Below, piece after piece: positions 1 through 5,841 of a stretch of 10,222 nt of DNA; positions within the stretch are counted from its first letter, which is position 1, and every line of letters starts with the position of its first letter. The stretch spans positions 1-10,222 of the forward strand of contig SFOK01000061.1 in assembly GCA_004552395.1 (NCBI GenBank). The letters are read 5' to 3'. Below the pieces are notes generated by a model. It saw only the letters and a program-made list of their open reading frames with translations, was not told the DNA's origin and did not search any database. Origin of the DNA: Bacteroidales bacterium (lineage in GTDB: Bacteria > Bacteroidota > Bacteroidia > Bacteroidales > Muribaculaceae). The translations under genes were made by a program, and so were the position numbers.

Positions 1-472
1 AGATCGTAATTTTTTCATGGGCGATTAACAATGCACTATATGGGGTACGTAAAATACCAATTATACTGGTAAAAACAGTCAATTGATAAACCCATAGGGC
101 CGCGTTATATGACTGTATCGGTATTACGATTTTATTTGCTACAATCCATAAGCCAAGCGTCTCGGCAAAAAATAGGAATATTACCGAAATTACACCATGA
201 ATATAGAGAGCGGAAGTAAATACCAATGGAAGATTATCTTCATGATTTGACCCAATTTCATAGGCGAGAAATCTTGATGATGCACCACCCATAGAAGCAT
301 TGATAAAGCTTAGCATCGCTGTTATGCCTCCAACAATTGCATATACACCGAAATCTTCTATACCGAGAACCTCTAATACGACTCGAGAAGTATATAAAGA
401 TATTACTATAGATAATAACATCCTCATATATAGAGCCAATGTATTTTTCGTGATTCTCTTTTTATCGACCAT
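1..472 (-). CDS. Wzx/MATE-like polysaccharide flippase, N-terminal part
   Basis: This is the 5' part of a gene that runs off the left edge; 157 codons are visible. I read it by reverse-complementing the sequence. The protein starts MVDKKRITKNTLALYMRMLL and continues with a hydrophobic segment, then TSRVVLEVLGIEDFGVYAIV, then a second hydrophobic stretch with SFINASMGGASSRFLAYEIG. This layout is typical of Bacteroidales Wzx-type flippases, inner-membrane proteins that move lipid-linked oligosaccharide units across the membrane for capsule or O-antigen assembly. At least four membrane segments fit in the visible part. The ATG at 472 has an in-frame TAA four codons upstream and an AGG directly before it. 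It is AT-rich compared with upxY upstream and the plus-strand genes, as capsule genes often are. It is probably co-transcribed with upxY. The family call is firm; the sugar substrate cannot be inferred. Confidence 0.9.
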   Translation of the reverse strand, partial: MVDKKRITKNTLALYMRMLLSIVISLYTSRVVLEVLGIEDFGVYAIVGGITAMLSFINASMGGASSRFLAYEIGSNHEDNLPLVFTSALYIHGVISVIFLFFAETLGLWIVANKIVIPIQSYNAALWVYQLTVFTSIIGILRTPYSALLIAHEKITI

Positions 473-630
473 CCTATTTTATAGTCTTAAATCATGCTGT
501 CAAGCAGCCAACGGCATCATTACTAAATATAATATTGAAAGATCTATGACAGCCGATCAGAGCTTTTCATAAACGAAATTTCTCTGTTTCTTGATGAGGG
601 GCGAGAGACGGTTTTTGCGAGGGAGGCCTG

Positions 631-752
631 TTATGTCAGTTTTTCCACGTCGCGGGGGGAATTGAATTGAGAAAGTCGTTTTATGCCAGTGTTCTACATC
701 CCGGAGAGAGATTGGGTTTTGGGAAATGGGATTAGGAGAGTTTTTCGACGTC
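631..752 (-). repeat. Degenerate ~50-bp tandem copies of the upxY 3' end
   Basis: upxY ends with codons for DVEKLS and a stop (732-752). The spacer downstream holds two similar blocks at regular spacing. The block at 631-651 would encode DVEKLT and a stop. The block at 681-700 matches it over about 20 bases with one base lost and also ends in TAA. The three blocks begin at 631, 681 and 732, so the period is 50-51 bp. The stretches next to the first two (652-680 and 701-731) also resemble each other. A fourth copy near 581-630 is only hinted at. The remaining spacer (473-630) shows no gene. I infer either an old tandem duplication or scars of allele exchange at the upxY boundary. Confidence 0.45.
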
Positions 753-1334
753 CTGAGGGTTAATGAGAAGGATAGCGCCCCCGAGCAGCGAGAGGCTCAC
801 CACAAGGCGATGGGTACCGTCCGAGTTCTCCCGGATCTCCCCCTCAAGGCCTCGAAGATTGCCGCGGATCACTCTCACATTGTCGTTGATTCGGAATGCA
901 GTCGGCGCAAACTCTACCGCTGCGTCCGACTGGCCAAGCATAAATTTCAGTTTGTCAATCTCATCGTCGCCGATCACCGCCACCGGCTTACGCAGGCCGC
1001 CGGTGTCCACGGATCTGTTCACCAAAAACCGGTTGATGTAGGGGAGCGTCACGATGCGATGGCGTTCCTTTTCCGTGCATCTCACAAATACCATGGAGGG
1101 AATCACCACACGGTCCACTTTCTTGCGCCGCCCGTTGGCCCAGACCCTCACCTCCTGCTGCGTCGCCACATAGGTCTCAACCCCTTCCTGAAGAAGTTTT
1201 TCCGCCACTGATTTCTCATGACGCGGGTTCACGATCGCCACAAACCATTTGCTCCTCGGCACGCCTACGGCCTCGTCAACGCCCTTCGGCACTGTCGATA
1301 ACCCAATCTCCGAATTATTGTCTGCGGTCTTCAA
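732..1334 (-). CDS. upxY: UpxY-family NusG-like transcription antiterminator
   Basis: The protein has 200 residues, close to the usual size of the family. The NusG N-terminal (NGN) domain begins at KWFVAIVNPRHEKSVAEKL (residues 29-47) and continues through the VIPSMVFVRC strand (78-86). A KOW motif follows at residues 151-168 (DNVRVIRGNLRGLEGEI). UpxY proteins in Bacteroides ride with RNA polymerase and prevent early termination in their own capsule operon, and the flippase gene directly downstream fits that role. No ATG is available: the longest frame opens with TTG at 1334, and an in-frame TAA lies just upstream. A GTG at residue 15 would also leave the NGN domain whole. The gene for UpxZ, the usual partner that inhibits other UpxY proteins, is not between upxY and the flippase gene. 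The family call is firm; the start is not. Confidence 0.92.
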   Translation of the reverse strand: MKTADNNSEIGLSTVPKGVDEAVGVPRSKWFVAIVNPRHEKSVAEKLLQEGVETYVATQQEVRVWANGRRKKVDRVVIPSMVFVRCTEKERHRIVTLPYINRFLVNRSVDTGGLRKPVAVIGDDEIDKLKFMLGQSDAAVEFAPTAFRINDNVRVIRGNLRGLEGEIRENSDGTHRLVVSLSLLGGAILLINPQDVEKLS

Positions 1335-1385
1335 AAGGAACGCTTACTGACACGCTCTCCTTTGCCGGGAGCTTCAATTCACTTG

Positions 1386-1417
1386 CAAAGTTACGAATAA
1401 TTTCCGATATATCCGTA
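1386..1417 (-). promoter_or_regulatory. Probable promoter of the upxY operon (leftward)
   Basis: On the minus strand TAACTTTG occupies 1393-1386, an exact match to the Bacteroidales -7 element TAnnTTTG, followed by CA. Transcription would start near 1379, leaving a leader of about 45 nt before the upxY start. The -33 element is poor: about 20 bp upstream I see TTACGG rather than TTTG. The promoter may therefore be weak or need an activator, or this may be the inactive orientation of a switch (see the inverted repeat entry). Confidence 0.6.
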
Positions 1418-1550
1418 ATGTAAACCCTAATTTTCCAAATTCACGGATTTGGGTGGCGGGAGGGCGGCTGAGGGGACGTAAATTTTTCTCACTAAGCAAC
1501 AGCGGATTACGAACAAAATACGAAATTTTCTTGAAAAAGACGCGAAATAA

Positions 1551-1582
1551 TTTGGTAATACGAAAATAAGTCCGTAACTTTG
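1551..1582 (+). promoter_or_regulatory. Strong Bacteroidales-type promoter (rightward)
   Basis: TTTG at 1551-1554 and TAACTTTG at 1575-1582 are separated by 20 bp. This matches both elements and the spacing of the Bacteroidales housekeeping sigma consensus. Transcription would start close to 1589, just before the 21-bp repeat array, and read toward the small gene and the virion module. I see no second promoter of this quality before the capsid gene, so this is the best candidate for driving the module, though about 700 nt of leader would separate them. Confidence 0.75.
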
Positions 1583-1993
1583 CAGTGTGATTCAGAAAGA
1601 GCTCTGAGCCGGGGCGCCGCAACAAGGGAGCCAGAAGCCGCAGGAGCGGCGACCGTTTTTGCAGACTACCGCGACCGTTTTTGCAGAGTACCGCGACCGT
1701 TTTGCAGAGTACCGCGACCGTTTTGCAGAGTACCGCGACCGTTTTGCAGAGTACCGCTACCGTTTTGCAGAGTACCGCGACCGTTTTGCAAATTACAGAG
1801 ACCGTTTTGCAGAGTACCGCGACCGTTTTGCAGACTACCGAGACCGATTATGAGAGGGAGCGTCGACCGTCTTGCAACTTACCGCTACCGAATTGAAGAC
1901 CCGGCTATGAATCCGAACAATGATTTTATTAACTTTTTAAAACCGTTTTGTGACAATGGAAAAAGAGAATGCGAAGGAGGCCGAGGGCCTTGA
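1580..1993 (+). pseudogene. Possible frameshifted heptad-repeat (FAEYRDR) open reading frame
   Basis: One frame of the 21-bp repeat array reads FAEYRDR over and over. Substitutions among repeats are mostly mild in this frame: the Arg codon appears as CGC, AGA and CGA, and the other changes are E to D/N and D to Y. The other two frames change the residue class. This hints at past selection on the protein. The frame is broken, though. Repeat 2 has an extra T that shifts the frame, and repeat 10 is 23 bp long and introduces TGA. After repeat 11 the frame continues as a tail reading DPAMNPNNDFINFL and stops at 1993. There is no ATG before the array, only TTG at 1580 or 1659. With F and Y at heptad positions a and d, the peptide could form a coiled coil with an aromatic core. 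It may instead be untranslated leader RNA. Confidence 0.3.
1651..1885 (+). repeat. Tandem array of about eleven 21-bp units
   Basis: Units begin GACCGTTTTGCAGAG and end TACCGC. Their starts are at 1651, 1673, 1695, 1716, 1737, 1758, 1779, 1800, 1821, 1842 and 1865. The first two are 22 bp because of an extra T in the T-run. Units 3 to 9 are exactly 21 bp. Unit 10 is degenerate and 23 bp. Units 3, 4 and 5 are identical. There are no spacers, so this is a minisatellite and not a CRISPR. All three forward frames are almost free of stops through the array. It lies in the presumed leader of the transcript from the promoter at 1551-1582. Confidence 0.92.
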
Positions 1994-2171
1994 AATGAAG
2001 GATTTTGCGACGCCCGAAGGGAACCGTCAAAACCGGAACAGTGCTGAAATGCCGAAGTCGCCGGATGCGAGCGACGGCAAGTCAATGAGTGGGAAAGGGA
2101 TAGCCGGTGTGGTTGTGGCGATGGTTGAGTTTCTGGTCAGGAGAATATTCCGATTAATACGTCGCAAATAA
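1956..2171 (+). CDS. Small protein with hydrophobic and Arg-rich C-terminus, unknown function
   Basis: I do not recognise this 71-residue protein. Residues 1-47 are highly polar and probably disordered, rich in Glu, Lys, Asn, Ser and Pro. Residues 49-61 are hydrophobic (GIAGVVVAMVEFL), and the chain ends VRRIFRLIRRK, a cationic amphipathic segment. The hydrophobic run is short for a standard membrane span, but with the basic tail it could insert in or lie on the inner membrane. I chose ATG 1956 over the GTG two codons earlier. The gene lies between the repeat array and the capsid gene, on the same strand. A holin-like or membrane-anchor role is only a guess; a regulatory or scaffold peptide is equally possible. 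Coding status is moderately likely, given the clean ATG, the stop and the structured composition. Confidence 0.55.
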   Translation: MEKENAKEAEGLEMKDFATPEGNRQNRNSAEMPKSPDASDGKSMSGKGIAGVVVAMVEFLVRRIFRLIRRK

Positions 2172-2230
2172 GCCCCTGTTAATCCGACTTAAACTGCCCG
2201 AAAAAAACAGAAATTCAATCAATAACCGAT

Positions 2231-2255
2231 GCGGGCGCAGAGTGTTGCGCCCCGC
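2231..2255 (+). terminator. GC-rich hairpin upstream of the capsid gene
   Basis: GCGGGCGCA pairs with TGCGCCCCGC across a six-base loop, with one bulged C. There is no immediate U-run after it; the next bases are ACAATCAAACAAATTTT. It could be a partial terminator behind the small gene, an RNA processing site, or a 5' stabiliser of the capsid mRNA. The 45 bases before the capsid ATG are A-rich and lack a Shine-Dalgarno, which is the usual leader type of highly expressed Bacteroidota genes. Confidence 0.4.
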
Positions 2256-2300
2256 ACAATCAAACAAATTTTCAAATAACAAACACAAAATCAAAGAATT

Positions 2301-3536
2301 ATGGCAAATTTTGAGAACAATATCAGCGATGGCATAAAGAATCCCGATTCACAGGTGAGCGGCATACCTCTGTCGACCGGTGTGGTCGAGGAGGCGGTAC
2401 CCGGACTGCTGAGCAACGCGATCGACTCGATGATAGTGAAGGTGCGCCCGATGGCGACGCCCCTGGATCAGATCTCGCGCATGGGGCAGGTGCGCAGCGT
2501 AGACTCCATGGAGGTGGATTACTTCTCCGTGGACACGCGCCCCGACACGTTCAAGATACGCACGGCATCGGCCTACGAAGGCGCGGACGTGCCCGCGGGT
2601 ATGAAAGGTTTTCGCATTTCGTTCAGCGAGAAGGGTGCTCTTGACCTCACCGACACGTTTGTGAAGGCATCGGAGGCGGCCACCGGCGAAGGGAGTATCT
2701 TCTATGTGGCGTCGCGCGAGGGAGACGATCTGATCGTCTACAGCGCCGGGGGCGCCACACTGAGCGCCAAGGAGGGTATAATCCGCATGGGGCGCGCGGC
2801 AACGCAGCTCGATGTGCAGACGCCGCAGTACACCGCACTTCCCACGCGAAGCACCAACTACTGCCAGATCTTCAAGATGCAGATCGAGCAGTCACTCGTG
2901 CTGAAGATGAGCCACAAGGAGATCGGCTGGGACTTCACCGACCAACAGGAGAGCGCGATCTACGACATGCGATTAGGCATGGAGAAACAGTTCCTGTTCG
3001 GCCGCAAAGGTAAATTCTTCGACCAGGGTAAGGGCGAGAACGTGCTACTGACCGGCGGCATCTGGAACCAGACCGAGAAGAGTATCGGAGTGGATCTTCA
3101 GAAGTTCGACTCGTCGGCGCTCATAGACATGCTTCGCGCCGCCTTCACCGACAACGCCGGATCGCGCCGCAAGGTGCTGTTAGCGGGATCGGATCTGATA
3201 GCGGCCATCAACAAGATAGAGCACACGCATGTGATTACGGCGCGCGACCAGGTGACGGCGTGGGGCATCGATTTCTCGGAGCTGATATCGAAGTTCGGCC
3301 GTCTGTATGTGGTGTATTCCGATGTTTTCGATGTGATGGGAATGCCCGGCAACGGCATGATCATAGACCCCGAGTATATCCAGAAGCATGTGTTCATACC
3401 GTTCAACGCCGAGACGATAGACCTGCGCGGCTCGGGCCAGCGCAACACCGAGGCGATAGTGCTCACCGAGTGCTCGTGCCTGACGCTGCGCTACCCCGAC
3501 GCCCACGCCCGCATCGTGGCCAATCCCACCGCCTGA
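2301..3536 (+). CDS. Probable HK97-fold phage major capsid protein
   Basis: This 411-residue protein most resembles major capsid proteins of tailed phages, loosely the SU10-type group. Visible features are a polar N-terminal arm, an extended segment with TRSTNYCQIFKMQIEQSL (182-199), a helical stretch QESAIYDMRLGMEKQFLFGR (216-235) like the spine region, and GENVLLTGGIW (245-255), similar to the GGI motif seen after the spine helix in such proteins. Then comes an alternating A-domain-like region (290-385). I see no N-terminal scaffold or delta domain, and no protease gene is nearby. The A-rich, Shine-Dalgarno-free leader suggests strong translation. Its position just ahead of the portal, hub and terminase genes supports the call. 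The fold is inferred from pattern only. Confidence 0.8.
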   Translation: MANFENNISDGIKNPDSQVSGIPLSTGVVEEAVPGLLSNAIDSMIVKVRPMATPLDQISRMGQVRSVDSMEVDYFSVDTRPDTFKIRTASAYEGADVPAGMKGFRISFSEKGALDLTDTFVKASEAATGEGSIFYVASREGDDLIVYSAGGATLSAKEGIIRMGRAATQLDVQTPQYTALPTRSTNYCQIFKMQIEQSLVLKMSHKEIGWDFTDQQESAIYDMRLGMEKQFLFGRKGKFFDQGKGENVLLTGGIWNQTEKSIGVDLQKFDSSALIDMLRAAFTDNAGSRRKVLLAGSDLIAAINKIEHTHVITARDQVTAWGIDFSELISKFGRLYVVYSDVFDVMGMPGNGMIIDPEYIQKHVFIPFNAETIDLRGSGQRNTEAIVLTECSCLTLRYPDAHARIVANPTA

Positions 3537-3539
3537 GAC

Positions 3540-3727
3540 TTACTGATTCAAGTTTCGCAAGTTGTAAACTTGCTGAAACTTAAGGTTTAGAGTCGAGAGT
3601 TTATCGTTCGGCGTAATTTTATTCCAAAAAAATATCATTGCATTAAGTTCCGCAAGGACTCTAAACTTTAAACTCTAAACCTCAAGTTTTCAATTCGCAA
3701 AGCGACTTGCGAAACTTGAATTACTGA
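3540..3727. mobile_element. MITE-like element with 16-bp TIRs and 7-bp target duplication
   Basis: TTCAAGTTTCGCAAGT at 3547-3562 is repeated as its exact reverse complement at 3705-3720. Directly outside the arms the heptamer TTACTGA occurs on both sides (3540-3546 and 3721-3727), as expected of a target-site duplication. Inside is a second, nearly perfect inverted pair: AAACTTAAGGTTTAGAGT near 3576-3593 against ACTCTAAACCTCAAGTTT near 3672-3689. Each end also folds alone, for example GCAAGT-TGTAA-ACTTGC at 3557-3573. No transposase is encoded, so the 174-bp unit would be non-autonomous. It fills almost the whole gap between the capsid gene and the next gene, and its RNA would form a long stem able to reduce read-through. 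Confidence 0.65.
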
Positions 3728-3749
3728 TACTTAAAAAAGAAAGCAAGCT

Positions 3750-4400
3750 ATGAACAGATACAATATGAAAGAGATGAAGGCGATCTGGCGCCGACGCCTG
3801 GGGCTACTGCGTCAGGACTGCGGCTGCACCGTGACCACCGACGACTACACCGACATGGATCTGCTGCTCGAGGACCGTATCCGCTCGTGGTACGCCGGGC
3901 TGCTGCAGACCGCCGACATAAGCATGGTGCCAGTGGAGGAGATGAAGAACGAGATACCCGAGGTGACGCAGCCCGCGCAGGATATCCTTGTGGTGCAGCT
4001 GCCTTTTCGCGGCGTGAGGCTCGCGAGCGTGCAGGCCGAAGACTGGGAGGTTCCCGTGAGCGAGTTTTACGATCCCTGCAGCTACGAGGGGCGTCTGCAG
4101 ACACACCTCTACACCCGCGCCTCGTGGCGTATGCCGATAGCGGTGAAGCACCCGCGGTCGGTAGTGCTCTACGGGCTGAAACCCGCGCGCGAGCCGCTGG
4201 ACTGGGAGATCGTAGGCGCCGACGAGAGTCAGGACGACGAATACGCCGAAGCCGGCATCGAGATAGGCGACGGTCCAATCAGTGTGGTGACGCCGCCAAT
4301 CGAGAAGATCAAGAGCCTAATGATGGTGGCACCGCCCGCCGACCGCGACATCTTCATCTTAGACGCCTCGCTGCTGGACACGATACCCACCGAGCTGTAG
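3750..4400 (+). CDS. Unknown virion-module protein, possible head-tail connector
   Basis: I do not recognise a family for this 216-residue protein. The N-terminal 60 residues look helical (KEMKAIWRRRLGLLRQDCGC, then DMDLLLEDRIRSWYAGLLQT). Beta-rich sequence follows (DILVVQLPFRGVRLASVQ, SWRMPIAVKHPRSVVLYGLK). An acidic linker (DESQDDEYAEAG) comes next, and the C-terminus carries DRDIFILDASLLDTIPTEL. It has no signal peptide or membrane segment. Its place between capsid and portal, its small size and its helical N-terminus fit a connector or head-completion protein, but this rests on context alone. The ATG at 3750 follows an A-rich stretch (CTTAAAAAAGAAAG) 22 bp beyond the MITE-like element, so that element may supply or affect its upstream control. 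Confidence 0.7.
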   Translation: MNRYNMKEMKAIWRRRLGLLRQDCGCTVTTDDYTDMDLLLEDRIRSWYAGLLQTADISMVPVEEMKNEIPEVTQPAQDILVVQLPFRGVRLASVQAEDWEVPVSEFYDPCSYEGRLQTHLYTRASWRMPIAVKHPRSVVLYGLKPAREPLDWEIVGADESQDDEYAEAGIEIGDGPISVVTPPIEKIKSLMMVAPPADRDIFILDASLLDTIPTEL

Positions 4401-4401
4401 A

Positions 4402-4440
<39 letters not shown>

Positions 4441-4470
4441 AATAATAACAAGTTAAACTGCTACAACAGA

Positions 4471-5841
4471 ATGAAAAAGATAATAGAGAAAGCGCGCGAG
4501 GCCTGGATGGCCTCTTCGGGGCTTCGGGCGTCGCGCCGGCGACTGAAAGCGTTCGCCTTCGGGCGGCAATGGAACGACCCGGTGCGGACACCCGACGGGC
4601 GCGTGGTCACCGAGCTGACGCGCTGCATGGAGGAGGGGCGTGTGCCCGTGACCAACAACATAATACGCCGCATGGTGAAGACCATCATAGGTCACTACCG
4701 CCACCTGTCGGCGGCCGACAGCGGCAGCGAAGTGACGCTGACCTCCTTTCCCGAGACCGATGCCCGCGCCCTGGAGGAGCTGCTGATATCGGGATGCGCC
4801 GTGCAGAGGGTTGACCCCGAGAGCAAAGAGATAGTGAATGTGTCGCCCGAGCGGCTGATCTTCCGCCGGTTCCTGCTGCCCGACGCATCGGATTGCACGC
4901 TGATAGGAATGCTCCACGACCTTCCGCTCTGGGAGGTACTCGACCGTTTTGCCGGGGGCGACCTCATCAAAGCGCGCGGGATCCGCGAGCTGTACCGGCA
5001 CACCGGTGCCGGGCCACAGTTCGCCATAGGGAGCGCGGCCGAAGAGGTCTCCTTCGCCACAGCGACGCTGCCCGACACCGTGAGAGTGATCGAAGTGTGG
5101 GAGCACACCGTCGACGAGCTTGTGGAGGTGACCGAAGGTGAGACAAGGCGCACAGTGACCGGCTCCGAGTGGGACGCCCTGGTGCGCAACTCCTCGCGCC
5201 GCCGGGGCAAAGGGCGGCGCCCCGAGCCGCAGGGCCGGAGGGTCTCGCGCCACAGATGGCAAGGGCACTGGCTCACACCCGAAGGTATCGAGATCGGAAG
5301 CCGGGAGGCTGCGCGGCATCCGTTTGCCGTGCGGTTCTACCCTATGATCGACGGGGAGCTGCACTCCGCCGTGGAGGATGTGATCGACCAGCAGAAGATG
5401 GTGAACAGGCTCGTCTCGACACTGGACCACACCATAGCGTGCGCCGCCAAAGGTGTGCTGCTCTACCCTGCCGACCAGCTGCCCGACGGCATCTCGTGGC
5501 AGGAGCTGCGGCGCATCTGGAGCAATCCGCAGGGGATACTCCCCTTTCGGCGCAGTTCCAAGAGTGTGATGCCCTACCAGGTGCACTCCGGCAACGTGGG
5601 CGCCGGAGCCACGGACCTGCTCAAGATGCAGCTCGACCTGTTCGACCGTCTGTCGGGGGCGACCGGGGCACTGAGCGGACGCTCGTCGGCAGCCAAAGGA
5701 GAAGGTATGCTCCGCGCCGAGATGGAGTATTCGGCCATCTCGATACTCGACCTGCTGAACTCCTTCCACACCTTCATCAGGGAGCGCGACAGGCTCGCGG
5801 GCAATAAGAAAAGTGAAACCGCAAAAGAGGAAAAGATATGA
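4471..5841 (+). CDS. Phage portal protein
   Basis: The protein has 456 residues. Portals form the twelve-subunit ring at one head vertex through which the terminase drives DNA. The N-terminus has FAFGRQWND (28-36), the counterpart of the YGDQW motif of P22-like portals, followed by VPVTNNIIRRMVKTIIGHYR (58-77), the usual segment before the stem. HSAVEDVIDQQKMVNRLVST (298-317) matches the conserved DxxDxQxxxN region. SGATGALSGRSS (395-406) precedes the last helical part. An Arg-rich insertion lies at 240-262. It ends soon after the clip/crown region, so the C-terminal barrel of larger portals is missing. Its stop overlaps the next start (ATGA, 5838-5841), which implies translational coupling. 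The call is strong from the motifs plus the terminase two genes downstream. Confidence 0.87.
   Translation: MKKIIEKAREAWMASSGLRASRRRLKAFAFGRQWNDPVRTPDGRVVTELTRCMEEGRVPVTNNIIRRMVKTIIGHYRHLSAADSGSEVTLTSFPETDARALEELLISGCAVQRVDPESKEIVNVSPERLIFRRFLLPDASDCTLIGMLHDLPLWEVLDRFAGGDLIKARGIRELYRHTGAGPQFAIGSAAEEVSFATATLPDTVRVIEVWEHTVDELVEVTEGETRRTVTGSEWDALVRNSSRRRGKGRRPEPQGRRVSRHRWQGHWLTPEGIEIGSREAARHPFAVRFYPMIDGELHSAVEDVIDQQKMVNRLVSTLDHTIACAAKGVLLYPADQLPDGISWQELRRIWSNPQGILPFRRSSKSVMPYQVHSGNVGAGATDLLKMQLDLFDRLSGATGALSGRSSAAKGEGMLRAEMEYSAISILDLLNSFHTFIRERDRLAGNKKSETAKEEKI

Larger units (their letters stand above)
1384..1584. repeat. 12-bp inverted repeat enclosing the divergent promoter region
   Basis: TGCAAAGTTACG at 1384-1395 and its exact reverse complement at 1573-1584 enclose 177 bp. 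Similarity continues imperfectly inward for roughly 15 bp on each side. The arms contain the two -7 boxes, so part of the identity follows simply from both being Bacteroidales promoters. The enclosed DNA has no credible gene. It also holds a small perfect hairpin, CCAAAT-TCACGG-ATTTGG, at 1435-1452, which could be an operator or could be chance. Confidence 0.45.

Noticed and set aside
300..572. 90-codon plus-strand ORF
   Set aside because: It lies opposite the flippase N-terminus, which has clear family sequence on the minus strand.
726..1211. 161-codon plus-strand ORF
   Set aside because: It is antisense to upxY, which has well-defined NGN and KOW domains.
1374..1625. 83-codon minus-strand ORF across the divergent promoter region
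   Set aside because: It covers both promoters and the inverted repeat, is AT-rich, and has no family resemblance. It is most likely non-coding control DNA.
1651..1885. CRISPR array
   Set aside because: The units are directly adjacent at 21 bp with no unique spacers, and no cas gene is present.
1907..1993. 28-codon ORF starting MNPNNDFINF with a TTTAAAA heptamer (1936-1942) that could allow -1 frameshifting
   Set aside because: The -1 frame meets TGA within four codons, so slippage gives nothing, and the ORF overlaps the better small gene at 1956. I treat it as the tail of the broken repeat frame.
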